A stretch of DNA of 57,036 nucleotides from Bizionia argentinensis JUB59 (GCF_000224335.1 NZ_AFXZ01000015.1:1-57036); one strand, 5' to 3'. Positions 45,146 to 55,504 are shown, counted from the stretch's first letter. The notes: generated by a model not told the origin, from the sequence alone. Program-made: numbers and translations.

Positions 45146-45628
45146 TTAGGATTCTGGGATAAACTTTAATGCCACACCATTAATACAATGACGCTTACCA
45201 GTTGTATTTCTTGGCCCATCATTAAAAACATGGCCTAAATGGCCACCACAATTGGCGCAATGTTCTTCATTTCTAGAAAACCCCAAATCATTATCTTGTC
45301 CAAAAGCTACATTGCCTTCAATAACACGATCAAAACTTGGCCATCCAGTTCCTGAATCGAATTTATGCTCGCTTTTATATAAAGGTGTTTCACAGGCTGA
45401 ACAGACATAAGTTCCTTTTTTGTAGTTTTTATCTAAAGGACTCGAAAAAGCACGTTCGGTTCCAGATTCGCGCATAACATAGAATTGTTCAGATGATAAT
45501 TCCTGTTTCCATTCCGATTCAGATTTCGATATTGGAAACGCTTCTGCTTCGTTCGAATTCTTTTTTTGAGCCGAACTATTACAGCTAAATACAAGACTGA
45601 ATAATACAATTGATAAGAAATATTTCAT
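45146..45628 (-). CDS. msrB: Peptide-methionine (R)-S-oxide reductase, secreted lipoprotein form
   Basis: 160 residues. A lipoprotein signal MKYFLSIVLFSLVFSC (Cys16) shows it is exported to the envelope, unlike cytosolic MsrB. The domain is complete: structural zinc cysteines CSAC and CANC, GTGWPSFDRV, and the catalytic Cys in GKRHCINGVALKF near 150. It reduces the R-isomer of oxidised methionine in envelope proteins; the electron donor is not in the window. Confidence 0.92.
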   Translation of the reverse strand: MKYFLSIVLFSLVFSCNSSAQKKNSNEAEAFPISKSESEWKQELSSEQFYVMRESGTERAFSSPLDKNYKKGTYVCSACETPLYKSEHKFDSGTGWPSFDRVIEGNVAFGQDNDLGFSRNEEHCANCGGHLGHVFNDGPRNTTGKRHCINGVALKFIPES

Positions 45629-45914
45629 GGTATTTTTCTGTATTGGTCGTAAGCATCATTAAAACATGACAATCCTATTTGTTTTTTATGATAAAGATTG
45701 TGTTATTCTTCATAGTGAAAATGGTTTCGATTGATTTGTAATATAAGTTGCGTTCATGTTTGTTTAGGGTATCAAAACCTAACGTATTTGGAAGTGGTTA
45801 CCCGTAGACCAAGTAAATCTTATTATAACTGAAATAATTTGCCAGAAAATTTTCAAAGGAATGCTTAATATATATATGTTTTGTATGTCATGATGTGGAA
45901 AGTATTTTAATGAA

Positions 45915-45949
45915 AAATCCGTCATTGTTGTATTAACAATGACGGATTT
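45915..45949 (-). terminator. Terminator of the M3 peptidase gene
   Basis: AAATCCGTCATTGTT/AACAATGACGGATTT, a 15-bp stem around GTATT. The rest of the gap 45629-45983 holds no gene; GTATCAAAACCTAACGTAT near 45769 resembles sequence near 39882. Confidence 0.85.
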
Positions 45950-45983
45950 ATTTTAAAATGATCTTATTCTAAATTTGGTCTAT

Positions 45984-48128
45984 TTAACTCTTCGGTACAG
46001 GAAATCCACGATCTCTCATTAACGCTTCAATTTTGGCATCACGTCCTCTAAATTTTCTATAAGCTTCGGCAGGATCCATTGCATTACGAGGTGCGAATAA
46101 ATATTTCACCAATTTATCAGCCATTTCTTTATCGTAAAAACCACCTGGAGCATCTTTAAAAGCTTCAGAAGCATCGGCCGTCAATACATCCGCCCACATA
46201 TAACCATAATAAGCGGTGGCATAACCTTCACCAGAAAATACATGTCCAAACTGTGGTGTTCTATGACGCATTGGTAATTCTTTAGGCATACCTAATTCGT
46301 CAAGCGTTTCACGTTCAAAAGTATCAATATCAATATCTGTTGGATCTGCTAAATGTAATTTCATATCAATTAAAGCAGATGCTAAATATTCTGTTGTGCC
46401 GAAACCTTGATTAAAGGTCGAAGCTTTCTTGATTTTTTTAACAAGTTCTGCAGGAATTGGCTCACCAGTTTTATAGTGTACTAAAAACTGATTAATTACT
46501 TTATCTGTAGATAACCAACGTTCTAATAATTGCGATTGAAATTCAGTATAATCTCTAACACCACCATTTAAAGTTGGATATTTTACATCAGCAGAAAAGA
46601 AATGCAACGCATGACCGAATTCATGGAAAAAGGTAGTCGCATCGTCCCAAGAAACTAAAACAGCTTCTCCAGGTGCAGGTTTTACAAAGTTCGAGTTGTT
46701 AGACGCCAATACATTTGTTTCGCCTTCAAAAGTTGTAGAACTTCTATATGTTGTAGCCCAAGCACCAGAACGTTTACCTTGACGTGCATACGGATCTAAA
46801 TACCATAAGCCAATATGTTTACCTGAATCTTTGTCGGTTACTTCCCAAACCTTCACATCTTCATGGAAAACAGGAACTGAACCTTCTTTAACTGGTGTAA
46901 ATTTAAAATTAAACAATTCCCCAGCAGTGTAGAACATCGCTTCTGTTAATTTGTCTAATTGTAGATATTGTTTTACTTCATCACTATCTAAATCGTATTT
47001 CTTTTTACGAACTTTTTCTGCATAATATCTGTAATCCCAAGGTTCGATGGTGATTTTATCGCCAAGCTCATTCGCTACCGTTTGCATATCAACTACTTCT
47101 TCTTTAACTCTTGCAATGGCAGCTGGCCAAACTTTCATCATTAAATCCATAGCATTTTCTGGGTTTTTTGCCATACGATCTTGTAAACGCCATTCAGCAT
47201 AATTTTCATAACCCATTAATCCAACTCGTTCTTTACGCAGTTTTAAAATCTCTGCAATAATTTTATTGTTATCATAGATGTCGCCATTATCACCACGAGA
47301 GTAATAGTTTTCCCAAACTTGCTTGCGCAATTCACGTTCAGTAGAATATGTAAGGAATGGATCGATGGACGAGCGCGTATTAGTAATCGCATATTTACCG
47401 TCTTGATCTTTATCGGTAGCTATTTTTGCTGCCGACTTGACAAAGCCATCCGCTAAACCACCAATTTGATTTTCGTTTAAATACGTGATATAGTTTTCTT
47501 CGTCATGAAGCACGTTATTTGCAAAATCATTATAAAGTGTTGAAAGTTCTTTGTTGATTTCCGCATAGCGTTTTTTCATCTCAGCATCCAAGTTGGCGCC
47601 ATTCATTTCAAATCGTTTATAAGTTAAATCTACCACACGTTGTGCTTGAGACTCTAAAGGTGTTTCTTGAGAAGCATCGTAAACCGTTTTTATACGTTGG
47701 AATAACTTTTCATTTTGAGAAATTTTAGAGCTAAACTCTGAAAGCTTTGGTGCTAATTCGGCTTGAACATCTCTAAATTCAGGTGAAGACACGTTGCTTC
47801 CCATAATACCATAATAGGCAAAAACACGATCAAGCGTTTTTCCTGCACTTTCCATGGCAACAATGGTGTTTTCAAAAGTAGGTGCTTCCGTATTATTGGC
47901 AATTACTTCAATTTCAGCAAGATTGAGCTTCATGCCTTCTTCTACGGCAGTCTTTATAGAATCCACAGAAATTTTATCGAAAGCAGGAACGCCTTCAAAA
48001 GGACCTGTCCATTCTTGAGTAAGTATGTTTTCGCTCATCGTTTTTTCAGGCGTTTTCGGTTCTTCTTTACAGCTTGCAAAGAGAACAATACTGCATAGAG
48101 CAGTGGCTTTAATGGCTTTAGATAGCAT
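45984..48128 (-). CDS. M3 family metallopeptidase (peptidyl-dipeptidase/oligopeptidase A-like), lipoprotein
   Basis: 714 residues. A lipoprotein signal (MLSKAIKATALCSIVLFASC, Cys20) is followed by an extended EEPKTPEKT linker. The M3 signature FFHEFGHALHFF lies near 500 (HExxH zinc ligands), with a third ligand Glu probably about 25 residues later. PRNAMDPAEAYRKFRGRD near the C-terminus is family typical. It would degrade short peptides in the envelope. Its close homologues are named Dcp. A single gene. Confidence 0.9.
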   Translation of the reverse strand: MLSKAIKATALCSIVLFASCKEEPKTPEKTMSENILTQEWTGPFEGVPAFDKISVDSIKTAVEEGMKLNLAEIEVIANNTEAPTFENTIVAMESAGKTLDRVFAYYGIMGSNVSSPEFRDVQAELAPKLSEFSSKISQNEKLFQRIKTVYDASQETPLESQAQRVVDLTYKRFEMNGANLDAEMKKRYAEINKELSTLYNDFANNVLHDEENYITYLNENQIGGLADGFVKSAAKIATDKDQDGKYAITNTRSSIDPFLTYSTERELRKQVWENYYSRGDNGDIYDNNKIIAEILKLRKERVGLMGYENYAEWRLQDRMAKNPENAMDLMMKVWPAAIARVKEEVVDMQTVANELGDKITIEPWDYRYYAEKVRKKKYDLDSDEVKQYLQLDKLTEAMFYTAGELFNFKFTPVKEGSVPVFHEDVKVWEVTDKDSGKHIGLWYLDPYARQGKRSGAWATTYRSSTTFEGETNVLASNNSNFVKPAPGEAVLVSWDDATTFFHEFGHALHFFSADVKYPTLNGGVRDYTEFQSQLLERWLSTDKVINQFLVHYKTGEPIPAELVKKIKKASTFNQGFGTTEYLASALIDMKLHLADPTDIDIDTFERETLDELGMPKELPMRHRTPQFGHVFSGEGYATAYYGYMWADVLTADASEAFKDAPGGFYDKEMADKLVKYLFAPRNAMDPAEAYRKFRGRDAKIEALMRDRGFPVPKS

Positions 48129-48476
48129 GTTTGTTAGTTTTTAGTGTTATAAAATTATGATGTTTTTGAATAAGGGAACAAGATACTGAAATAATCATGA
48201 ATTGCCTTGGGTATTCTATAAGAGGCGCTTAATGCTGGGTCTAATTTTAACGACAAAATCATATTACAATTAAATTATGCTTTATATTTCGCTAAAACCA
48301 ATTATGTTTTTAAATTGTTATATGTAGGTTACAGTTAGAAATATGATGTAAATTATCCATTCATTTTACCTTGAAAGCCATCATATCGCAATCTTATTAA
48401 AAATAATAAACTAAAGGATTGAAAATGAATTGTATGTATAAAGCCTCCGTCAGTAACCTTAATAAAATGCCTAGTT

Positions 48477-49136
48477 ATGAGCCTGTTTTTTAAAAAAAGT
48501 ATTATTGCCGCAACGGGATTATTCTTATGCATTTTTCTAATTGTTCATTTATCCGCGAATATGCTCTTATTACTTCCGGAGAATTTAGCTAGAGGTTTGT
48601 ATAATTCTTATTCCACAACTTTAAGGGAGAGTATACTGATTTCTATAATTGCCTATTTGCTATATATTTCTATTATTTTTCATGTGATTTATGCAGGAAT
48701 CGTCACCTATAAAAATCGACAATCTAAAGGGGTTCGCAATGTGATGAATCATAAAAATGAAAACAGCTCTTGGGCGTCTCAAAATATGGGTGTTTTAGGA
48801 GTACTTATTTTGATTTTCATAGTGGTTCATCTCGTAAATTTTTGGGCAAGAGTAAAATTGGGAATCGGTGAAAATGTAAAAACTGATGTTGCTGGAAATA
48901 TGGATGTTTATGAAGTTACTTTTACACTGTTTCACAATATTTATTACGTCATTTTTTATTCAATTTTAATGATTCCGTTAGGGTTTCATCTGCATCACGG
49001 ACTTAAATCAGCTTTTAAAACTTTAGGTTTTTATCATAAAAAAGGACTAAAAATACTGGCTAAAACCTCACTTATATACGCGGTAGTTATGAGTGTTGGC
49101 TTCGGGATTATTCCTATAATCGTTTATTTCAAATAA
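48477..49136 (+). CDS. sdhC: Succinate dehydrogenase/fumarate reductase cytochrome b subunit
   Basis: 219 residues with five membrane helices, the single-subunit diheme anchor type used by Bacteroidetes. Heme-ligand histidines sit in the helices ([57 protein letters not shown]). It anchors the flavoprotein and iron-sulfur subunits and passes electrons to menaquinone. First gene of an sdhCAB operon with 7-bp and 9-bp spacing. The upstream gap 48129-48476 contains no repeat or clear promoter. Confidence 0.9.
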   Translation: MSLFFKKSIIAATGLFLCIFLIVHLSANMLLLLPENLARGLYNSYSTTLRESILISIIAYLLYISIIFHVIYAGIVTYKNRQSKGVRNVMNHKNENSSWASQNMGVLGVLILIFIVVHLVNFWARVKLGIGENVKTDVAGNMDVYEVTFTLFHNIYYVIFYSILMIPLGFHLHHGLKSAFKTLGFYHKKGLKILAKTSLIYAVVMSVGFGIIPIIVYFK

Positions 49137-49143
49137 CAGTTGC

Positions 49144-51054
49144 ATGATGTTAGACTCAAAAATCCCGGAAGGTAAATTAGAAGATAAGTGGCGAAATTAT
49201 CAAGCGCAATCTCATTTAATCAATCCTGCCAATAAAAAGAAGCTCAACATTATAGTTGTAGGTTCCGGATTAGCTGGCGCTGGCGCAGCTGCTACATTGG
49301 CCGAAATGGGTTATGTTATACAATGCTTTTGTTATCAAGATTCGGCACGGCGCGCGCATTCTGTAGCGGCTCAAGGTGGAATTAATGCGGCAAAAAATTA
49401 TCAGCATGACGGCGATAGTGTTTGGCGCATGTTTTATGATACTCTAAAAGGTGGCGACTTTAGAAGCCGTGAAGCCAATACGTATAGACTAGCAGAGCTG
49501 TCCGCACCTTTAATAGATCATTTTGTGCAACAAGGTGTTCCATTTGCTCGGGAATATGGTGGCGTTTTGGCAAATAGAAGTTTTGGTGGCGTGCAAGTGC
49601 AACGCACATTTTATGCAAGAGGTCAGACTGGACAGCAATTAATTTTGGCGGCTTATTCGCAATTATCAAAAATGATTCGTGCTAAAAAAGTAGAGATGTT
49701 ACCAAGACATGAAGTTTTGGATATTGTAGTAATCAATGGAAAAGCCAAGGGTGTGATTGTGCGAGATTTGGCAACAGGAGAAATTAAACGCTTTGCCGCC
49801 GATGCTGTGGTACTTGCCACGGGCGGTTATTCACGCGTATTCAGATTATCCACATTGGCAATTGGTTGCAACGGAAGTGCTATTTGGAAGGCTCATAAAC
49901 GCGGTGCTTTTTTTGCAGCTCCTAGTTTTACGCAAATTCACCCAACGGCTTTACCACAGACTAGCGAAGCACAATCTAAACTAACTTTAATGTCGGAATC
50001 TTTGCGTAATGATGGTCGCATATGGGTTGCGAAGAAAATGGATGATGAAAGAAAAGCAAAAGATATTCCAGAAGAAGAACGCGATTATTATCTAGAAAGG
50101 CGTTATCCAAGTTTTGGAAACTTGGCGCCCAGAGATATTGCGTCGCGTGCCGCAAAAGAACGGATAGATGCTGGTCATGGCGTGGGACAACTAAAAAATG
50201 CCGTGTATTTAGATTTTAAACACGCCATTAACAAGTTTGGGAAGCCTGTTATTGAAGATAAATATGGAAACCTGTTTACCATGTACGAAAAAATAACAGG
50301 TATAAATGCCTATCAGGAACCGATGAAAATTTCGCCAGCAGCGCATTTTTCCATGGGCGGATTGTGGGTAGATTATGAATTAATGACCACTATTCCTGGC
50401 TTATATGCTATTGGCGAATGTAATTATTCGGATCATGGCGCCAATCGATTAGGCGCAAACTCTTTACTCCAGACCAGTATTGATGGTTATTTTATCTTGC
50501 CAAATACCATTAATAATTATTTGGAAGGTGAAATAGGGCAGAAGCATCCTGGTGTAGAACATCCTGAATTTGCGCATGTTGAAAATGAAGTCAAAGTTCA
50601 AATCAATAAAATATTAGAGATAAACGGAAACAGAACGGCAGACGATTTTCACCGAGAATTAGGCAAAGTTATGTGGCAAGAATGTGCCATGAGCAGAAAC
50701 CGAAAAGGTTTAGAAAAAGCAATTGTTCAAATAAAAGTCATTAAAGAACAATTCTGGAAAGATGTAAAAGTCACCGGAAATAATAATGAAATGAATACCG
50801 AATTAGAAAAAGCCTTGCGTTTGGCTGATTTTATCGAATTAGCAATTCTTATGTGTACAGATGCTTTGCAGCGCGACGAATCTTGTGGCGCTCATTTTAG
50901 AGAAGAATACCAAACGGAAGATGGCGAGGCTGTTCGTAATGATGATGATTTTAAATACGTTTCCGTTTGGGAATATAATGAAGGTCATTTCAAACTGCAT
51001 AAGGAACTATTAGAATTTGAATATGTTCAGCCAACTGTAAGAAGTTATAAATAA
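49144..51054 (+). CDS. sdhA: Succinate dehydrogenase/fumarate reductase flavoprotein subunit
   Basis: 636 residues (MMLDSK; either Met can start). FAD-binding [20 protein letters not shown] near 36; FAD-linking His in [15 protein letters not shown] near 73; active site [20 protein letters not shown] near 260, RNDGRIWV, and the substrate Arg region [11 protein letters not shown] near 440. It oxidises succinate to fumarate. It is shorter than the usual flavobacterial SdhA, having a compact middle region, which suggests a divergent copy or paralogue. Confidence 0.92.
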   Translation: MMLDSKIPEGKLEDKWRNYQAQSHLINPANKKKLNIIVVGSGLAGAGAAATLAEMGYVIQCFCYQDSARRAHSVAAQGGINAAKNYQHDGDSVWRMFYDTLKGGDFRSREANTYRLAELSAPLIDHFVQQGVPFAREYGGVLANRSFGGVQVQRTFYARGQTGQQLILAAYSQLSKMIRAKKVEMLPRHEVLDIVVINGKAKGVIVRDLATGEIKRFAADAVVLATGGYSRVFRLSTLAIGCNGSAIWKAHKRGAFFAAPSFTQIHPTALPQTSEAQSKLTLMSESLRNDGRIWVAKKMDDERKAKDIPEEERDYYLERRYPSFGNLAPRDIASRAAKERIDAGHGVGQLKNAVYLDFKHAINKFGKPVIEDKYGNLFTMYEKITGINAYQEPMKISPAAHFSMGGLWVDYELMTTIPGLYAIGECNYSDHGANRLGANSLLQTSIDGYFILPNTINNYLEGEIGQKHPGVEHPEFAHVENEVKVQINKILEINGNRTADDFHRELGKVMWQECAMSRNRKGLEKAIVQIKVIKEQFWKDVKVTGNNNEMNTELEKALRLADFIELAILMCTDALQRDESCGAHFREEYQTEDGEAVRNDDDFKYVSVWEYNEGHFKLHKELLEFEYVQPTVRSYK

Positions 51055-51063
51055 TACAAGCAC

Positions 51064-51807
51064 ATGAAAGTAACATTTAAAATTTGGCGACAAGAGGGAT
51101 TAGAAACCCAAGGCGCACTTAAAACGTATGATGTTGATCGGCTTTCGGAAGACATGTCCTTTTTAGAAGCCTTGGATCATTTGAATGAAACACTCGTATT
51201 AAAAAATGAGAAAGTCATTGCTTTCGAATCCGATTGTCGCGAAGGTATTTGTGGAGCATGTGGCGTGTTTATTAATGGAAGAGCTCATGGTCCGCACGAT
51301 AATATGTCTACGTGCCAATTACACATGCGGAGTTTTAAAGATGGTGATACTATAGTGGTAGAGCCGTGGCGAGCTGGCACATTTCCAATTGTAAAAGATT
51401 TAGTGGTAGACCGTTCTGCATTTGATAGAATTATAGAACAAGGCGCCTATATTACGGCTAAAACCGGTACGGCAGCAGAGGCGAATGCCATTTTAATACC
51501 CAAGGAAGTGGCGGATGCATCTATGGATGTTGCTGCCTGTATAGGATGTGGCGCCTGTGTGGCGACCTGTAAAAATGCATCTGCAGCCTTATTTGTTTCA
51601 GCAAAAATTAATCACCTAAATAAACTACCGCAAGGACAACCAGAAGCACATAAGCGTTTATTGGAAATGACGACACAAATGGAATTAGAAAATTTTGGTA
51701 GCTGTACGTTTACAGCAGCTTGTGAGGTGGAGTGTCCAGCAGAGATTTCAATTAATAGTATTGCAGAAATGAATGCGCGCTATGTTAAGGCAAAATTATT
51801 TGGTTAA
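51064..51807 (+). CDS. sdhB: Succinate dehydrogenase/fumarate reductase iron-sulfur subunit
   Basis: 247 residues. All three cluster sets are present: [2Fe-2S] CREGICGACGVF...C near 59-80; a CIGCGACVATC set near 160; and CTFTAACEVECPAEIS near 217. The chain passes electrons from the flavin to the heme/quinone site. Last gene of the sdhCAB operon; no terminator hairpin is obvious before the convergent gene at 51995. Confidence 0.93.
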   Translation: MKVTFKIWRQEGLETQGALKTYDVDRLSEDMSFLEALDHLNETLVLKNEKVIAFESDCREGICGACGVFINGRAHGPHDNMSTCQLHMRSFKDGDTIVVEPWRAGTFPIVKDLVVDRSAFDRIIEQGAYITAKTGTAAEANAILIPKEVADASMDVAACIGCGACVATCKNASAALFVSAKINHLNKLPQGQPEAHKRLLEMTTQMELENFGSCTFTAACEVECPAEISINSIAEMNARYVKAKLFG

Positions 51808-51994
51808 AATAACAGTTTATAAAAAATTTATAATGTTTGAATAGTCATGATTAAGCAAGCTAAAAATAGATCATAAAATAAAAACACTAGAACAAGAATC
51901 GGGTAACGTTCGCTTTTAAGTTATTTTAAATCAATATATAATGCTTGTGTATTTTATACCTCTCTTGAAAGGTTCTGAAACTTAAATAAATCGT

Positions 51995-52462
51995 TTAACT
52001 TGAAAACTCTGGCTTTCTCATTTTACCCGTAATTTCTTCAACTTTAATTTGAAAAACGATTGGCATAACGTCTTTTTCAATTTTAATTGAAAAATCATTT
52101 ATAAAGTTTAATTCGCGGTGTTCCGTATTAATAATCAAATCTTTTACGCCCAACGAGAAAATGTGCAGTTTTGCTTTGGCTAAAGTTGTAGGTATTTCTT
52201 CAAAAGTACCGTGTACCAAAATTGATTTCCATTCATCCACAGAATCTATTTCCGATACGCTTATAGAAACTTGGCGGTTTCTTCGCATGGCATTAATTTT
52301 GTGTCCTTGAGCAGAATACCCCATAATAACGTTGTTTTCAGCATCAAAAAAATAGGTGATTGGTGCAATAAAAGGTTTATCCTGATAAATGTATGATAGA
52401 TTGCCAATGTAATTTCCAGATAATATATGCAGGCACTGTTTTGTATTTAAATCTTGTCTCAT
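51995..52462 (-). CDS. Pyridoxamine 5'-phosphate oxidase-like FMN-binding protein
   Basis: 155 residues from MRQDLNTKQCLHILSGN. An ATG 21 bp upstream overlaps the promoter element and is rejected. A split-barrel fold is expected: GNLSYIYQDKPFIAPITYFFD near 15-35, INAMRRNRQVSISVSEID and ILVHGTFEEI. Related proteins bind flavin or heme and resemble nitroimidazole or F420 enzymes; the activity is unassigned. Confidence 0.75.
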   Translation of the reverse strand: MRQDLNTKQCLHILSGNYIGNLSYIYQDKPFIAPITYFFDAENNVIMGYSAQGHKINAMRRNRQVSISVSEIDSVDEWKSILVHGTFEEIPTTLAKAKLHIFSLGVKDLIINTEHRELNFINDFSIKIEKDVMPIVFQIKVEEITGKMRKPEFSS

Positions 52463-52480
52463 AATGGTTTCTGTTTTAAT

Positions 52481-52488
52481 CAAAAGTA
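52481..52488 (-). promoter_or_regulatory. -7 element (TACTTTTG) of the FMN-binding protein gene
   Basis: The minus strand reads TACTTTTG, 18 nt before the ATG at 52462. It overlaps the alternative upstream ATG at 52483. Confidence 0.5.
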
Positions 52489-52584
52489 TTCCAATATAGC
52501 TAAATTAAGGATAATATTTACCATTTATAGGCTTCAAGAAACTAGATAATTTTAAATTGAAAACAGCAGTAGTCATGGTCTAAA

Positions 52585-53511
52585 TCATTCAGGTTTTATC
52601 TTGGAATCCGACACTTCTACATCCAATTTTGGAATTTTTATAAGCTCAATAGTTGCAGAAGCCAATACGATTTTACCATTGGTGTTTTCAAAAGCTATCC
52701 TAATTCTATCGCTTAAAATATGCTTTGTAAAACGACGTTTCTTAAAATCTACAATATATCTTAAATTAAACTGTATCCAATTATCGGTAAGGGATATGGC
52801 TAATGTTGGATCTACTTGTGCATCTTCAATATAGTATTTATTAACAATACCGTTCCATTGTAATTTAGAATTTTTAGTGAATTCCGAAAGTTCTTCTTTG
52901 GCAATTTCAATCACTATCGCTTTGGCCAAATCTACATCAGAACCGTAACGAATAGGCAAATTAAGTTCATCCCAAATAAATGGAAAATCCTGCGAGTAGT
53001 TGTAAACTCCGCCTTTAAAAACAAACGCATTACTTAACTTTACAATCCTCCCGCTGTAATTATCGCCGCTAATCCATCCGCCAATTTCCATCATGGTGGT
53101 GTACATGCTGTCCACATCCATAACATCACCTTTAATTCCATTGAGTTCAATACGGTCGCCAGGTTGATATACATTAAACAAAAGAATATAAATAGAGCCT
53201 ACAATACTTAAAATAAGTTCTTGCAAAGCAAACGCTAATCCAGCTGTTAGAATACCAATTACAAGGGTAAGATCTTTAATAGCACCCGAAAAATAGGTGA
53301 TTGCCAATACTGCTAAAAGAAAATAGCCAAAAACCTCCACGCCTTTTTGAGCCTTGTACCTTATAACTGTGTTGGATATTTTCTTTTTTAAATAAGCTCT
53401 TATTAATTGCATGCCCAAAACAAGAATAGCTACTAGGATAATAAATTTAAGAGCCGTCCAAATAAAAGGATAGTCTTTAAACCATGATTGTATGTTTTCT
53501 AGTTCTGGCAT
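52585..53511 (-). CDS. MscS-family mechanosensitive ion channel
   Basis: 308 residues. Three to four membrane helices (FIWTALKFIILVAILVLGM..., GYFLLAVLAITYFSG) are followed by the pore-lining helix with glycine and alanine (LTVVIGILTAGLAFALQEL) and the beta domain (QPGDRIELNGIKGDVMDVDSMYTTM) with a C-terminal alpha/beta domain. It releases osmolytes under membrane tension. Confidence 0.87.
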   Translation of the reverse strand: MPELENIQSWFKDYPFIWTALKFIILVAILVLGMQLIRAYLKKKISNTVIRYKAQKGVEVFGYFLLAVLAITYFSGAIKDLTLVIGILTAGLAFALQELILSIVGSIYILLFNVYQPGDRIELNGIKGDVMDVDSMYTTMMEIGGWISGDNYSGRIVKLSNAFVFKGGVYNYSQDFPFIWDELNLPIRYGSDVDLAKAIVIEIAKEELSEFTKNSKLQWNGIVNKYYIEDAQVDPTLAISLTDNWIQFNLRYIVDFKKRRFTKHILSDRIRIAFENTNGKIVLASATIELIKIPKLDVEVSDSKIKPE

Positions 53512-53646
53512 GATATTTTATTTAACATGTTTTGTGAATTTAAATACGTTTTGCTGTCGTGCTCAATTATGCAAATTTAGATTATAATAAAATATATACA
53601 TTTAAATTAGCGGGATTCGTAGACCCTCAAACTATTCCGTTATCTA

Positions 53647-54035
53647 CTACTTGAAAAACAAGCGATTATCAACAAAATTAAGATAAAAAACTGTTTTAAG
53701 ATTATCTATTTTTTTTACTATTATAAAGTTTGTAGCTATTTTATCGTGGACTAAAACTGGGTTGTTGGAGGTTTCATTAATGGCATTATAAAATTAGATT
53801 CGTTTAATAACGGCATCTTTCATAACTGCAAAATCCGTTTTTAGAATAGATACTATTTTACTCACAACTACAGCAATAGCATCTTAAGGCTTATATGATG
53901 TTGTGTTGTTTAAAATAGCATCTTCTAACGTAATATTAGTAATTAGCGCTAAATGTTGAACCATTGGGATTTTACCAAAAGTCCTTAAAATGATTGATAA
54001 TGAAACGAATTTTAATAGTGGATTGTAAAGTAAAA
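53647..54035 (-). pseudogene. Decayed open frame (possible DUF1858-like remnant)
   Basis: The 585-bp gap 53512-54096 has no intact gene. On the minus strand one frame still reads like protein (NPLLKFVSLSIILRTFGKI, then PMVQHLALITNITLEDAIL, a stop, and DAIAVVVSKIVSILKTDF, then a second stop). The part LRTFGKI...ITNITLEDAI resembles the helical DUF1858 domain, but I rate that as a guess. At least two in-frame stops indicate decay. No start codon is assigned. Confidence 0.3.
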
Positions 54036-54096
54036 AAGTAAATCTGCTAAAAGGATAAAAATGGATATACTAAACCAATACATGATGTTATTGCGC

Positions 54097-54717
54097 TTAC
54101 TTTTTAATTTCAATCTTAATTATATTCCATTTTTTGTTTTTTCCTTGAATCGCATATAAGTCATCTTCCAAATATTTTGAAGTAATAGGAGGAGTAGCTC
54201 TCAAATACTTCTTATCCAAAACTACCGAAATGCCTTCTTGGGTTAAATAATAATTAACTTCACCTTCTGTATTAACAAGCACTTCAAAGTAATTATAATC
54301 GACCATGTCTTTACCTAAAGCTGTATTTTTTCCAATAACCCGTTTATCTAATTTTAACGCAATAGCTTTGCCATCATTAAAATTATAAACGTTTAGATAC
54401 TCCGGCTCTATGACTGTTTTTCCTGATTTATCTATAAAACCAAAATAAGAAATACCAGCTTTTTCTTCCACAATCTGGCATCTTGAGTCACTAAACATAG
54501 GATAATTACCATCATTGCTTTCAGTGGTTGCTAAATCTGATCTAAAATCTATAATAAGATTGCCTTTTTCATCAATAAATGCCCATTTGCCATCTTTTTT
54601 AATGGCTGCAACATCATTGTGAAACGGAGAAATAAAATCTACATTTTCAATAATTTGTGCAAATGTAAAAATTGGAAGTAAAACGCAGGTTAAAAATAAA
54701 AGTACTGTCTTTTTCAT
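54097..54717 (-). CDS. WG-repeat protein, exported
   Basis: 206 residues with a signal peptide (MKKTVLLFLTCVLLPIFTFAQ). Two WG beta-hairpin repeats are seen: AAIKKDGKWAFIDEKGNLII near 38 and YFGFIDKSGKTVIEPEYLNV near 88. Possibly a third degenerate unit at the end. The repeats bind partners or ligands of unknown nature. It starts 22 bp after the TerB-like gene and is probably in the same transcript. Confidence 0.8.
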   Translation of the reverse strand: MKKTVLLFLTCVLLPIFTFAQIIENVDFISPFHNDVAAIKKDGKWAFIDEKGNLIIDFRSDLATTESNDGNYPMFSDSRCQIVEEKAGISYFGFIDKSGKTVIEPEYLNVYNFNDGKAIALKLDKRVIGKNTALGKDMVDYNYFEVLVNTEGEVNYYLTQEGISVVLDKKYLRATPPITSKYLEDDLYAIQGKNKKWNIIKIEIKK

Positions 54718-54739
54718 AATATATTTATTTTAATTGTTA

Positions 54740-55147
54740 TCATTTTTTTAATTCAATATTTAGTCTGGCAAGCATTATAAGTTCAGCTTTATTCTGACCG
54801 GAAAAACTTGCAGATATTTTTCCAACGGTTTTTAAGATTAACGAATTTAGTTTAGAAGTAAACATGAATTCATTTTGCTTTTTGAAACTAATAAAACTGC
54901 TAAAGCAATCATTAGTATTATAAGATTTAAACTTATTAAGTTCATTAAATGTACTCATTATGATTTGTTCAGAAATATTTTTAGATACTAAAGGCGTAAT
55001 GTTTTTATGAATCCAATATTCTTTTACTAATTCCTCAACTTTTTTAATTTCCTCATCTCTAACTACATTGTCTGCGGCAGCAATGGCGTAAAACAATTTA
55101 CCCAAATTTTGGTAAAACTCAAGCGTTGTATTGCTGTCTATATTCAT
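54740..55147 (-). CDS. TerB-like helical protein
   Basis: 135 residues. LGKLFYAIAAADNVVRDEEIKKVEELVKE at 15-45 matches the start of the TerB/tellurite-resistance helical domain with its acidic metal-like motif. The remaining helices are less conserved. It is upstream of the WG-repeat gene in one unit. A TGAT-N4-ATCA palindrome lies 51-62 bp before the start, so it may be Crp/Fnr-controlled. Confidence 0.65.
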   Translation of the reverse strand: MNIDSNTTLEFYQNLGKLFYAIAAADNVVRDEEIKKVEELVKEYWIHKNITPLVSKNISEQIIMSTFNELNKFKSYNTNDCFSSFISFKKQNEFMFTSKLNSLILKTVGKISASFSGQNKAELIMLARLNIELKK

Positions 55148-55197
55148 GATGTTACTGTATTTGACTGTAAACTACGATGTTATTTAACTAAAACCTA

Positions 55198-55209
55198 TGA
55201 TATATATCA
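55198..55209 (-). promoter_or_regulatory. Candidate Crp/Fnr-type operator (TGATATATATCA)
   Basis: TGAT-ATAT-ATCA, a perfect palindrome with the half-sites of FNR-type regulators, 51-62 bp upstream of the TerB-like gene. On the minus strand a degenerate -7 (TAGTTTAC, 55174-55167) sits at the same distance from it as the -7 box does from the second operator at 55884. Confidence 0.5.
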
Positions 55210-55447
55210 GTTTGAAGAAAATAAACACGATGATACTTTGCTCAAAATCTTTTAGTTAGCTAAAATATTTACAAAACGTGTTGTTGTTTTATAAGGTTTC
55301 TTTAATTGTACAGGTTAATTGTTAATTAGCACGCTATTTATATTTAGTCGTGTATATATTCCAATAAAAGCTTTAAACTTATTATCTTAAGCTTGAGAGA
55401 ATTGTATTTTCAACTTAAAAAACAACCTATAAAAAATCTAGTTTTAG

Positions 55448-55479
55448 CAAGTATTTGGCGGTTAAATACTTGTTTTTTT
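55448..55479 (+). terminator. Orphan plus-strand terminator
   Basis: CAAGTATTT (55448-55456), loop GGCGGTT, AAATACTTG (55464-55472), then TTTTTTT. No plus-strand gene ends before it between 55148 and 55447, which is a gene-free stretch; it may end a small RNA or a lost gene. Confidence 0.7.
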
Positions 55480-55504
55480 ATTAGTTTCATAGCTTAATCC
55501 AAAA

